From Paraburkholderia oxyphila NBRC 105797 (GTDB taxonomy: Bacteria; Pseudomonadota; Gammaproteobacteria; Burkholderiales; Burkholderiaceae), in contig NZ_BAYD01000081.1 of the NCBI RefSeq assembly GCF_000685075.1, forward strand, positions 1-35,618: DNA of 35,618 nt, in the 5' to 3' direction. Below, piece by piece: positions 1-7,800 of the stretch (position 1 is its first letter; the number at the start of each line of letters is the position of its first letter). The notes below the pieces were generated by a model that ran no database searches, had not been told where the DNA came from, and saw nothing but the letters and a program-made list of their open reading frames with translations. The position numbers were made by a program, and so were the translations under genes.

Positions 1-2
1 AC

Positions 3-815
3 GACAATTCTGACGCCGTCGAATTTCTGCGCCTGACGGACATGCAGTACCTTGTCGGCGCGGACATCGGCGATGACATCGTCGACGCCATTATCGAGAA
101 GAGGAAGGATGACCCGGAGATGTCCACGCGGACCGTCCGTGAGCTGATTGCCATCTTGCGCCAGCAAAAGGACCGCATCGCCGCCGACAAGGAGCAACTG
201 GAATCAGTGAACGACGAGTACGCTGGTCTGCTTGAGCAGTTCAACTCAGCCAGCGGTGAAACCAACCGGCTTCGGCACGAGATTGAACAGCTGCGCTCAC
301 AACAAACTACCGCCCAGGAATCGACCGACCGGCTACGCAACGAACTGGCGCTGAGCAGCCAGAGCACAAACGCCCTTCACCGGCAGCTTCACGAAACACA
401 GCAGCAGTTGGACGCGGCACGCCGCGAGCTCCGCGACCAGTGCGCGCGCAAGCCCGAAATGGAAGATCCACAGGTAAAGGAAGATCTTAAGCGTCTTGAG
501 ACTCAGTACGCCGACCTGCTTTCCAGATCACGCAAACTCGACGACGAGATCGAGGAGAAGGGCCGACAGCACGCTCTGATCGCAGCAAAGCTCGAAGCAG
601 ATACCGCGGCGCTCGAAGCGGCCCGCCGCCTGGACGAAGAGATGAGCGCGCTCGTGAAGGACTTCAGCGCTTTCGCTCAGCGTTATCACAGCGCGCAGCT
701 CCTCTGCACGGCTGACGGCAATCAAGCCCGCTTCAAGGCGGTCTTCCAGGCGCTTGGGGACCTGGTCGGAAAGATCCATGTGGAAATCAACGCGGCGTTG
801 AATAAGGCGGCATAG
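3..815 (+). CDS. Coiled-coil protein, 5' end outside window (partial)
   Basis: The reading frame is open from base 3 and runs to a stop at 813-815, so the start codon probably lies to the left of the window; the first internal ATG is at 42. The visible 270 residues begin with a compact segment rich in Asp/Glu and hydrophobics (VEFLRLTDMQYLV). A long Gln/Glu/Arg/Ala-rich stretch follows, from about residue 45 to 225 of the visible part, with heptad-like spacing and almost no Pro or Gly, which is typical of a coiled coil. The last ~45 residues look globular. There is no signal peptide or membrane segment. It lies 71 bp upstream of the FlhDC-like gene in the same direction. I do not recognise the family; plasmid KfrA-like or SMC-like roles are possible but unsupported. 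Confidence 0.75.
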   Translation, partial: DNSDAVEFLRLTDMQYLVGADIGDDIVDAIIEKRKDDPEMSTRTVRELIAILRQQKDRIAADKEQLESVNDEYAGLLEQFNSASGETNRLRHEIEQLRSQQTTAQESTDRLRNELALSSQSTNALHRQLHETQQQLDAARRELRDQCARKPEMEDPQVKEDLKRLETQYADLLSRSRKLDDEIEEKGRQHALIAAKLEADTAALEAARRLDEEMSALVKDFSAFAQRYHSAQLLCTADGNQARFKAVFQALGDLVGKIHVEINAALNKAA

Positions 816-836
816 ACGGCTCCGGATTTCGCGAGG

Positions 837-857
837 GTGGCCGCGCTGCGCGGCCAC
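837..857. terminator. GC-rich hairpin between the coiled-coil gene and the FlhDC-like gene
   Basis: A perfect 9-bp inverted repeat (GTGGCCGCG / CGCGGCCAC) with a 3-base loop lies 22 bp after the stop of the upstream gene and 30 bp before the next start. No T-run follows, so it is either a weak or attenuating hairpin or an mRNA-end stabiliser rather than a clear Rho-independent terminator. Confidence 0.4.
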
Positions 858-886
858 GCGAGTGACACAGCTAACAGAAGTGAATA

Positions 887-2092
887 ATGAATACGGCACC
901 AACCCACGTTAAGTCCGCAGATGACTACAAGGCCATCGAACACCTCTACCTTCCCCGGTGGAAGGCTGAGCACATCCGAGCAATCAACTACGATCTGTTC
1001 GACCACATCAAGCAGGTCCTGATCTCGAATCCTGCCTTCAACGCGATCTACCGCGTCGAGGTCAAGGAAATAGACCACCTGCGCCACAACGAAAATTCCC
1101 TGCGAAGTCTCCTTGGCGCGCCCTTTCTCATGCTGTCCCCGTCACTGCCGACTATTGAGGACTGGCGCTGTTTCGTCGACGCGACGCCCACTACGCGCGC
1201 GGTCGACGAGCTGCGCCGCAAAATGCCGCCGGTGCGTGACGCGCTGACCACGCAGGCGATCCAGCATCACAACAGGCAATTTCTCGACGTCATCCAGTCG
1301 GTTGCTAACACAAGCATCTTGAGCGCGCCACTGCTCGGCATGACGCCGGACCTCGCGCGTTACCTGGGCGAACTGCCCGCGTACAAACTGCGAACTGCGC
1401 TAGAGGGCATCCGCGACCTGCCGCTGTTCCAGTGGCGTTTCGTCAGCCCCGCATTCTGGTTCGAGTTTACGGCGAACGACCTCAGTCTCGAGCAGGTCGC
1501 CCACCACATCATGTGCACGACACCGTTTCGCGCAGGCGAACTGCCCCATACCGCCAACTGGGCCGAACTGCGCCTCGGACGCGAGACGCACGAGATGTAC
1601 GCGGCGGCCCTCATGGCACATGGGTGCCGCGCCAGCACTGCCGCGACACTGTTCCGCTTGCCGCAGAGCAAGACCCGCCAGATGTACATGGCGATCCATG
1701 GAAAGCCCTCCCCATGCGGCAACCAGCCCAACTCGCTCCAATGGTTTGTTGAGAAGCCGCACCAGCGTCTGCACTCGTCTGTATTCATCTGGCTCTACCG
1801 CTCCGCGTTGAACATGGGGGCGAACACGCCGCAGGCGCTGATCGCCGCCGCCGACCTATACAACCAACTTTTCCCATCCGGACGCGCGCTGCTCGCCACC
1901 GATCGCGGCTACAACCTCACGCGAGCGATGGCGGCGGACGCCCGGCTGTCGATCGCACCATGCCGCGGGTGCCAAACGCACTACATCGTCTCGAACAACG
2001 AGTCGAAAATCGAAATGCGCAACAGCTTCAGTTGCCCTGCGTGCAGCAACACCCTCGTGCCGCGCGTGCGAAGCGGCAAGGGAGCCATCTAA
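887..2092 (+). CDS. FlhDC-like transcriptional regulator (apparent FlhD-FlhC fusion)
   Basis: 401 aa. The C-terminal half (about 236-390) follows FlhC closely. It has a helical segment with HGKPSPCGNQPNSLQWF and RLHSSVFIWLYR, matching the FlhC GxSPPKGxLPxSxDWF/NIHASLF region. It then has an LYNQLFP helix and a Zn-type Cys cluster C359-x2-C362-x20-C383-x2-C386, compared with the FlhC CxxC...CxxC. Residues about 128-190 (LLGMTPDLARYLGELPAYKL, ending FQWRF) match the FlhD core around [20 protein letters not shown]...CHFRF. Residues 1-125 are not recognised. FlhD and FlhC are normally separate proteins that form a hetero-hexamer activating flagellar promoters with sigma-70; here both would be on one chain. 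No flagellar gene is in the window, so the target may be plasmid transfer or pilus genes (inference). Followed directly by two small genes. Confidence 0.8.
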   Translation: MNTAPTHVKSADDYKAIEHLYLPRWKAEHIRAINYDLFDHIKQVLISNPAFNAIYRVEVKEIDHLRHNENSLRSLLGAPFLMLSPSLPTIEDWRCFVDATPTTRAVDELRRKMPPVRDALTTQAIQHHNRQFLDVIQSVANTSILSAPLLGMTPDLARYLGELPAYKLRTALEGIRDLPLFQWRFVSPAFWFEFTANDLSLEQVAHHIMCTTPFRAGELPHTANWAELRLGRETHEMYAAALMAHGCRASTAATLFRLPQSKTRQMYMAIHGKPSPCGNQPNSLQWFVEKPHQRLHSSVFIWLYRSALNMGANTPQALIAAADLYNQLFPSGRALLATDRGYNLTRAMAADARLSIAPCRGCQTHYIVSNNESKIEMRNSFSCPACSNTLVPRVRSGKGAI

Positions 2093-2269
2093 GTGCAGGT
2101 GAACCAACCCTCCGAATTGCCCGCGGGCCTCGTGGTGTTCAGCGCCGATGGAACGGCACAGTTCGGCTGGCGGAACCCGGAGACGGGCGCGTTCTACGCC
2201 GAGGACGACGGGCATTGCATCGTTGACGCGGTGGCCGGCGTGCCCTGGCGCGCCGGGTCTATGCATTAA
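2093..2269 (+). CDS. Small protein of unknown function (58 aa, GTG start)
   Basis: A 58-aa frame starts at GTG immediately after the TAA of the FlhDC-like gene. It ends in TAA at 2267-2269, whose last base is the A of the next gene's ATG (TAATG). The coding sequence has the high-GC3 bias of its neighbours. The product contains FSADGTAQFGWRNPETGAFY and ends VPWRAGSMH. This looks like a small beta-rich domain with no signal or membrane segment. The zero-gap coupling on both sides implies translational coupling with the regulator. Family not recognised. Confidence 0.6.
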   Translation: MQVNQPSELPAGLVVFSADGTAQFGWRNPETGAFYAEDDGHCIVDAVAGVPWRAGSMH

Positions 2270-2649
2270 TGGGAACGCCTGCGATGGAAGACCTTGCATG
2301 GATGGTTCGTGACAGCGCGTCGGCGTGGCTTCGTGGCTATGGTGATCCGCGTTTCGACAAGTACGAGAGTTTCTACCGCAAGGCGCGCGCGACGACCGAC
2401 TCAGCCAGCGACCTCGAACAGATCAACGAAGAATTTGTTCGATGGATCTCAGAGAGGCCGAGCAGGCTAATCAGTCTCCTCAATCGGCCAGTCGTTGCGC
2501 ACGCACTAATCGCCTTCACAGCGGTCTGGATCGCCGGCCAGGCTCTTCCCCACCTGGCTAGCACTGCGCCGAAGTCAACGGGTGTGCTTCTGGTCGCCGC
2601 ATTCATTGGACTGCGGATTTTCCACCGGAAGCGCCGGAACGGCACCTGA
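2269..2649 (+). CDS. Small membrane protein of unknown function (126 aa)
   Basis: ATG at 2269 overlaps the stop of the preceding 58-aa gene. The N-terminal ~65 residues are soluble and charged (DPRFDKYESFYRKARATT, then EEFVRWISERPSR). Two hydrophobic segments follow, at about residues 74-93 (VVAHALIAFTAVWIAGQALP) and 103-117 (TGVLLVAAFIGLRIF). A basic tail (HRKRRNGT) suggests an inner-membrane hairpin with both ends in the cytoplasm. The family is not recognised. Its overlap with upstream genes makes it the distal cistron of the FlhDC-like transcription unit. Confidence 0.65.
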   Translation: MGTPAMEDLAWMVRDSASAWLRGYGDPRFDKYESFYRKARATTDSASDLEQINEEFVRWISERPSRLISLLNRPVVAHALIAFTAVWIAGQALPHLASTAPKSTGVLLVAAFIGLRIFHRKRRNGT

Positions 2650-2843
2650 CTCGATTCAATTCGCATGGAAGCCCTTTTCTCTGGCGGGCTTCTTAAGCTT
2701 TCGCTTAAAGATCTTCCTAATTCTTACCGTTACCGGTAGGGTGCGCCCCGCGTCCGCCACGGGAACTTGACTTCTTGCCCGGCCCGACAGACTGGTATCT
2801 GGCTCGCGCGAAGGGCGCAGCTAACAACAAAGGACCTGAAAAA

Positions 2844-3857
2844 ATGAATCAAAAGAAAATCACCGCGCTCACGGCCATCTCTTTCGCAGCTGCATTGACG
2901 CTTGCCGCTTGCGGCGGCGGCGGCGGTAACAGCGGCTCCGGCAGCAACAACTCGTCATCGCCCTCTGGTTCGTCCAGCAGCGGGACGACGCCTTCGTCGC
3001 CGACGACGGGTAATGTTTCAACGCCGCAATACAACGCCAACAGCGCGCAGCTCGCCGTTTTCAATACGATCAACGCGCAGCGCCAGCAATGCGGCTTCCC
3101 TGCACTCACGGAGAACACGCTTCTCGATCAGGCCTCGCAAGCGCACGCCGACTACATCGGCAAGAACGGCGGCACGATCACTGACACGGAAGTCTCGGGC
3201 AATCCGGGGTTCACTGGCGCTACATATGCGGATCGCGCCACGGCGGCCGGCTATCCGGGAAGCAGGGTCTGGGTGGCAGGTGAAAGCGCAGGGTACTATA
3301 CGAACGGTACGCTGACCGAAGCCGCCTACGGAACGAGCATTGCAACCGCATGGGCGAGCGGGGTCTATCACGTCGGGGCTTTTGTGTGGCCGGCTACGCA
3401 GATCGGCGTCGGCTGGAACGAAACGACGTACAACGGATTCCCTGAAGCGCATGGCGTCATCACGCCCGCGAATCTGCAACCGATAAGCGGCAGCCTTCCG
3501 TTGATGTTCCCCTGCGATGGCGCAACGGGGGTTCCCTATAAGGTCGTCGGTGAGACGCCCACTCCGCCCAATTCGAACGGTACTTACGGACCGACTTTGG
3601 CCGTGTCGGGAAATCCGGGCGACACCGTTGTACTAACGTCTGGAACCCTGACCGACACCTCCGGCAATGTCATCACCATGCAACTGCTCAATTCGACAAA
3701 TGACACGAACAAGCTGATTCAACCGTTCGAAGCGCGCGCCTATTCCGCCACACCGCTGACTGCGAACACGAAGTATTCCGTCTCGCTCTCTGGGGCCATT
3801 AACGGCACGCCGTTCAGCCGAACCGGCTCGTTTACGACCGGAAACACAGTCGGCTAA
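2844..3857 (+). CDS. CAP/SCP-like domain lipoprotein
   Basis: 337 aa from ATG 2844, chosen because AAAGGA at 2829-2834 sits about 9 bases upstream and because the N-terminus (MNQKKITALTAISFAAALTL, then AAC) is a lipoprotein signal with a lipobox Cys. The longer frame from 2775 would bury this signal. After the Cys comes a low-complexity Gly/Ser linker. A CAP (SCP/PR1-like) domain follows, with FNTINAQRQQCGFPAL, the N-terminal helix of bacterial CAP proteins, a central GESAG motif, and IGVGWNE near its end. The last ~90 residues form an Ig-like beta domain (TLAVSGNPGDTVVLTSG) common in such surface proteins. It should be anchored to a membrane on the outer side. CAP domains bind ligands or act on the envelope; the specific role is unknown. 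It converges on the pilus operon across a shared terminator. Confidence 0.8.
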   Translation: MNQKKITALTAISFAAALTLAACGGGGGNSGSGSNNSSSPSGSSSSGTTPSSPTTGNVSTPQYNANSAQLAVFNTINAQRQQCGFPALTENTLLDQASQAHADYIGKNGGTITDTEVSGNPGFTGATYADRATAAGYPGSRVWVAGESAGYYTNGTLTEAAYGTSIATAWASGVYHVGAFVWPATQIGVGWNETTYNGFPEAHGVITPANLQPISGSLPLMFPCDGATGVPYKVVGETPTPPNSNGTYGPTLAVSGNPGDTVVLTSGTLTDTSGNVITMQLLNSTNDTNKLIQPFEARAYSATPLTANTKYSVSLSGAINGTPFSRTGSFTTGNTVG

Positions 3858-3878
3858 TCATCGCTGGAGCGTCGCTTG

Positions 3879-3917
3879 AAAAAAGGGGTGCAGGCTTCAT
3901 GGACTGCACCCCTTTTC
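3879..3917. terminator. Bidirectional terminator between the CAP gene and the pilus operon
   Basis: A perfect 13-bp stem, AAAAGGGGTGCAG (3881-3893) and CTGCACCCCTTTT (3904-3916), encloses a 10-base loop. The A-run on the left and T-run on the right give a U-tract in either direction. It lies between two convergent genes, 22 bp after the CAP gene stop and 35 bp after the last - strand gene, so it can end both transcripts. Confidence 0.85.
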
Positions 3918-3950
3918 ATTTACCCGGCCAACATGGCCAACTCAAGAGAG

Positions 3951-4808
3951 TCAATGGCAGGTGCCAGGGTTCTTCATCAGGCCAATAACGGTCATGTAAG
4001 TGACATTGGTTGTTCCGTGCTGAGTCCAGCAGATGCTTGCGGCAGCGACGTCGTTTCCACCGTACGGGTCGGACTGATACCCGACAGAAACGTACACGTC
4101 GTACAGGCTCCCATCCGATGAGCCAGGCATCGAGCCAGGAGTCACAACGTTTGACCCCCAGCAACTTGTATATGGTGCTAACGTACCCGCGCTATTAACG
4201 AGCGGGGTATAGACATTGGTAAAGCTGGCCGCGCCGGTCATCGTGCCGGCAGGGTTAAAAGGAAAGTCCCCGGGAGGGTAAAGACTATAAACCGGACCTC
4301 CCCGAGGGAACTGACCTACAAAATTCGTGTAGGGATTCATACCGGCACAGGCGGACTCTTGTTGAGAAACTGAAGGAGCCTGCGGGAGGCAACTCAGGCC
4401 GACCCAGGCTGCTCCGTTCCAACCCGGCGCTGAAACCTCGTCGTATCCGGGTTGGCAGCTTGGCGGTGGCTGATAGCTGCATTGCGGAGCGGACCACGAG
4501 CTACCGTTCCACCCGGCCGGTGCACTCGTCACCCAACCGGGACCGGTTGAACATGTCGGTGGCGCCTGATAGTTGCACTGCGGCTGCGTGAACCGGGAGC
4601 CGATCCAGACCGCGCCCGACACGGTAGTCCACCCCGGACCTGACGAGCACGTCGGTGGCGTCTCTGCCGCGCGATACTGTGGCGCAATGCAGCTTGAGTC
4701 CTGGTAGCCATATGAGCAGTGCGCGGGCGCCGCATGTGCCCCGCTCACGAACAGCGCGAAGACCAGCCCGCCGATCACACGCCACCACCACGTCATTGCG
4801 TCTTTCAT
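3951..4808 (-). CDS. Secreted Cys/Trp repeat protein at the end of the pilus operon
   Basis: 285 aa from ATG 4808, chosen for an AGGAAAG site 7 bases upstream (inside the pilV stop region) and a clear signal peptide (WWWRVIGGLVFALFVSGAHA). The longer frame to 5156 overlaps pilV and is rejected. Three tandem repeats of about 31 residues lie at 51-81, 83-113 and 116-143, each with PP(T/S)C, a GPGW-like turn, a Trp/Gly element and PQC.YQ. The C-terminal ~140 residues form a different domain rich in Gly, Tyr and Ser with four or more Cys. It starts 12 bp after pilV. A pilus-associated surface or tip protein is plausible from position; no known family is assigned. Confidence 0.75.
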   Translation of the reverse strand: MKDAMTWWWRVIGGLVFALFVSGAHAAPAHCSYGYQDSSCIAPQYRAAETPPTCSSGPGWTTVSGAVWIGSRFTQPQCNYQAPPTCSTGPGWVTSAPAGWNGSSWSAPQCSYQPPPSCQPGYDEVSAPGWNGAAWVGLSCLPQAPSVSQQESACAGMNPYTNFVGQFPRGGPVYSLYPPGDFPFNPAGTMTGAASFTNVYTPLVNSAGTLAPYTSCWGSNVVTPGSMPGSSDGSLYDVYVSVGYQSDPYGGNDVAAASICWTQHGTTNVTYMTVIGLMKNPGTCH

Positions 4809-4819
4809 CAAAATCTTTC

Positions 4820-6040
4820 CTAGTAGGCGCAATACGTTTCGACGACGCCCTGTGCGCCAATGTCTGCGTAGCTTCCGTCCGTCAGGTAAACCGTCCATGG
4901 CCCCGTCCCTGACACATATGCGTTCAGGACAGCGGTCGAATCGATCCAGAAGGCTTGCGGCACCAGCAGAATTTGCGGCGAGCCACCCGAAGAACATGGC
5001 GGCGCTGGCACATACGTGCCATACGTCACGTTGTAGTATTGATAGCGCGGTGCGGGGCCGCTCACTGGGATCAACTGGTTTCCCACACACGAGAGAATCT
5101 GCCCCGAACCGTCGGCGTTGGCATAGAGGTTTGTCGTGCCCGGCGGCGACGAGCACCAGCCCCGGGGAACGCCTGTATTTGCGATCGCGAGTGTTCCGTT
5201 CACAACAGCGTTACCGTGAACGGTAGCCGCCCCGGTGTCGATCGGCGCTGGCGTGTTGCCTGCGGCGTTCTGCACGTACAGCGTGCCCGGAGAGAGCACA
5301 GCGTTGGACACCGCGACGTTGGACGCCGAGACAGCGGGTGCAGCGATCGTGCCCTGCGCGTCGATGCTCCCGACGTTGTGCAGGTCCACGCCGTTGACGT
5401 TCTGGCTCCCCGTCCAGGTGAGGCTGCCGTCGCGCCGGATGTACAGCGAATTTCCATCGGCGCTCGGGCCGTTGGTCGCGAGAATGGTCGCCGCCGGCGT
5501 TCCCGTTAGCGGATTGCTCGCCGTCCATGCGCCGTTGATGCCCGAGATCGTCTGCGGGTTGCTCGTCGACGAGTAGCCGAACTGCGACCCGTTCGCGCTC
5601 CCCGCAAGCGCTATCTGCGCCGCGCCCACCACGTCGGGCGTTCCGTTGCGCGTATAGGGCAGCGACGGATAGAAGACCCACGACACATGGCAGTTGCCCG
5701 CCTGCGCGGTACAGCCGGCGGGCAGCATCGCCAGCTGGATCGTGTAGGTACCGCCCCAGAATGGCCCGGCGCGGTACGCCTGCTTCAGGTTGCCTGCCGC
5801 CTGCAGGTCGGCCAGCGTCGGCGCCGGAAGCGACGGGTTTCCGGACTGCGTGTACCGGGTCAGCAGCGTCGAATAGTTCTCGCTGGCCCAGCTGCCGAGA
5901 GCGTCTGCGATCACCGCTTCGTTCAGCCCTTCGGTGGCCAGCAACGTCGAGCGATGCTTCTGGATGTCTTCGCGGATCGAGTACACCGTCAGGATCGCGG
6001 ACGCCGCGAGGAAAACCATCATTTCAATGATGCTTCCCAT
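4820..6040 (-). CDS. pilV: Type IVb minor pilin / tip adhesin PilV-like
   Basis: 406 aa. The N-terminus MGSIIEMMVFLAASAILTVY is a short type IV prepilin-like leader and hydrophobic alpha-1 helix with a conserved Glu. The body resembles the constant region of shufflon-type PilV: a pseudopilin-like head with a paired Cys loop (AGCTAQAGNC), then repetitive beta-rich sequence (YIRRDGSLTWTGSQNVNGVD). The C-terminal part, from about 290, has several Cys and aromatic residues expected of a receptor-binding tip. AAGGA sits 7 bases before the ATG. No inverted sfx-like repeats, alternative C-termini or Rci recombinase were seen, so this appears to be a fixed, non-shuffling PilV. It would sit at the tip of the thin pilus and select recipient cells. 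Confidence 0.85.
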   Translation of the reverse strand: MGSIIEMMVFLAASAILTVYSIREDIQKHRSTLLATEGLNEAVIADALGSWASENYSTLLTRYTQSGNPSLPAPTLADLQAAGNLKQAYRAGPFWGGTYTIQLAMLPAGCTAQAGNCHVSWVFYPSLPYTRNGTPDVVGAAQIALAGSANGSQFGYSSTSNPQTISGINGAWTASNPLTGTPAATILATNGPSADGNSLYIRRDGSLTWTGSQNVNGVDLHNVGSIDAQGTIAAPAVSASNVAVSNAVLSPGTLYVQNAAGNTPAPIDTGAATVHGNAVVNGTLAIANTGVPRGWCSSPPGTTNLYANADGSGQILSCVGNQLIPVSGPAPRYQYYNVTYGTYVPAPPCSSGGSPQILLVPQAFWIDSTAVLNAYVSGTGPWTVYLTDGSYADIGAQGVVETYCAY

Positions 6041-6049
6041 GCCCAGTCC

Positions 6050-6649
6050 TTAGCTGCGCGTCGTGTACAACCCGACTGTGGCCACATTACCCGCCGAGCC
6101 GCAGGCGGTGCCAGCCGTCGCGCTGTTGAACGTGGTCGTCGGGCTAAAGACCACGGTGCCGTTGACCGTTACCTCGGTGAACGTATTGACGAGCGCCGAC
6201 ACCGACATCGAGCAAACCGCCTTCGGCACTGGGTAAGTCGTCACGATCGCATCATTGGCCGTTGTCACCTTGCCCGGCACGGCCGTGACTGCCCCGCCGA
6301 AGATGCCCGTCACTGCCGAGTAGTCGCTCGCCACACGCGCACCCGCCGCATCGAACGCGTGGTTCGTCGCCAGCGAGGTCAGCGTTTCGCCGGAGAAATC
6401 AGCATCGTTTTGCGTCGCATTCTGGATGCCAGAGTGGAACATGCCCGCCTCGCTCGTGAAGCTCGAGGACTGCACCATGTTGCGCACGAAGGGCACACCG
6501 AGGAAGAGCGCCACCGCGAGCAACGCGGCCGCACCCAGCACGGCGCCCGCCTCGATCAGCGAGAGTTCGCCCGTCTGCTTCCTGAGCCGGCCCAGCCGGA
6601 GGCTCGCCTGCTTCTGCCCGTAGGTACGTTGAGTGACATTGGTTTTCAT
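6050..6649 (-). CDS. pilS: Type IVb major pilin PilS
   Basis: 199 aa. A long basic leader (1-27) ends in Gly before ELSLIEAGAVLGAAALLAVA, a type IVb prepilin signal and hydrophobic alpha-1 helix with a conserved Glu. The remaining ~140 residues are a Thr/Ala/Gly/Val-rich globular pilin head with two Cys (KAVCSMS and GTACGSA) that can form the C-terminal disulfide loop. AAGGA overlapping the stop of pilR is the ribosome site. PilS would be the pilus shaft subunit, cleaved by a prepilin peptidase that is not in this window. Confidence 0.88.
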   Translation of the reverse strand: MKTNVTQRTYGQKQASLRLGRLRKQTGELSLIEAGAVLGAAALLAVALFLGVPFVRNMVQSSSFTSEAGMFHSGIQNATQNDADFSGETLTSLATNHAFDAAGARVASDYSAVTGIFGGAVTAVPGKVTTANDAIVTTYPVPKAVCSMSVSALVNTFTEVTVNGTVVFSPTTTFNSATAGTACGSAGNVATVGLYTTRS

Positions 6650-6657
6650 AGTATTCC

Positions 6658-7800
6658 TTAGTTGAGGTTGTTACCCGTCGTCGCGCCGAGCGCGCTCTGG
6701 AGACTTGTGACGCCTGTGACGACATAGGAGCCCACACCGAGGCCAATGAACGCCGCAGCGGCAATGCCGAGCAGCACGTAGTGGGTGATGCGCGCGTTAC
6801 GCTTGACCGCCTCCACCACCCGGTCGAGGGAACTCCTGCCAAGCGACTTGATGGCGTCCACGAAGTTGTCGCGACGCTCTGCGTCTGCGATGCGGTCAAC
6901 GACCTCTTCGGAGAAAATCCCCGTGGCGAACGCGCGCATCGGCTGTTCGGGCGAAGCCTTCAGCCGCCGCTCCATGCGCGAAACATTCCAGCGCAGCCAC
7001 GGATCGGCGTGGCGCCGGATGCGCTCGAGCGCGCCGGCGAGGGTCAGGCCGGAATCGAGCAGCCCCGAGAGCGAAACGATGAGCAGCGCCGCGCGCAGGT
7101 CCCGGCGGTTGCGCCACATCAGCGGTGCGGCGTCAACGCGGTTGCGCAACTCGCCAGTCCAGCGCTTCAGGCCGTAGAAATAAGAAACAACGAGGGCACC
7201 GATCAGCGATACGTTCAGCATCCAGTACCCGTAGCAGTACGTATCGATCACGTAGAGGAACCTGCCAGCCGGCATCCACTGGTCAAGCGGCCGAACTTCG
7301 AGCACCTGCGGATAGACCATGCCGCCGAAGAGCATGCACAGGGCGTACATGTAGCCGAGCAGCACGACGGGATAGGCCATCTGCATCGCGGTCGTGGTCG
7401 AGAGGATGCGTTTGGCCGATGCGGCCATCTCGCACAGGTCAAAGCCGCGACGGGCGGCATCTTCCTTGCTCGAGGCGAACGCGAGATCCAGCAGCGCGAA
7501 CTCATCGACCGGCACGAAAGGCTTGATCGCGAGCGCAAGGCTGTCGCCCTCACGCATACGCTCCTCCATGGTGTCGTAGGCCAGCCAGACAATCTGTCCA
7601 CGGTCCCGCGCACGCTTCTTGAGCACCTGCAGGCGTTCAATCAGCGTTTCGCGGTTGCGCAGACTCGTCGCCTGCTCGATGTCGAGACGGGACTCCCGGT
7701 AGAAGGATTCGCGCAATCTCTGGAAGCGCCACTTCGCCAGTTTCAGACGCTCGGCGCGCGGCAGGCGCATGCAGATTCCGTAGAAGACGCGACCGATCAC
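6658..7800 (-). CDS. pilR: Type IVb pilus inner-membrane platform protein PilR (GspF/PilC family)
   Basis: 380 aa. Three hydrophobic blocks, at about 146-170 (MAYPVVLLGYMYALCMLFGG), 200-221 and 350-367, with cytoplasmic helical domains between them, match the GspF/PilC fold. The helical GspF domain is visible as LLIVSLSGLLDSGLTLAGAL, with the conserved SGL...GL..AL pattern. It overlaps the end of pilQ by 4 bases. PilR couples the PilQ ATPase to pilin extraction from the membrane and pilus growth. Confidence 0.88.
   Translation of the reverse strand: MIGRVFYGICMRLPRAERLKLAKWRFQRLRESFYRESRLDIEQATSLRNRETLIERLQVLKKRARDRGQIVWLAYDTMEERMREGDSLALAIKPFVPVDEFALLDLAFASSKEDAARRGFDLCEMAASAKRILSTTTAMQMAYPVVLLGYMYALCMLFGGMVYPQVLEVRPLDQWMPAGRFLYVIDTYCYGYWMLNVSLIGALVVSYFYGLKRWTGELRNRVDAAPLMWRNRRDLRAALLIVSLSGLLDSGLTLAGALERIRRHADPWLRWNVSRMERRLKASPEQPMRAFATGIFSEEVVDRIADAERRDNFVDAIKSLGRSSLDRVVEAVKRNARITHYVLLGIAAAAFIGLGVGSYVVTGVTSLQSALGATTGNNLN

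Noticed and set aside
4820..6040. A shufflon in the 3' part of pilV
   Set aside because: I found no repeated sfx-like 19-bp elements, no inverted alternative C-terminal segments beyond pilV and no Rci-type recombinase gene; the region downstream of pilV encodes a separate secreted protein.
5687..6661. 324-aa open frame on the + strand
   Set aside because: Antisense to pilV and pilS, which have clear pilin features, operon context and ribosome sites.
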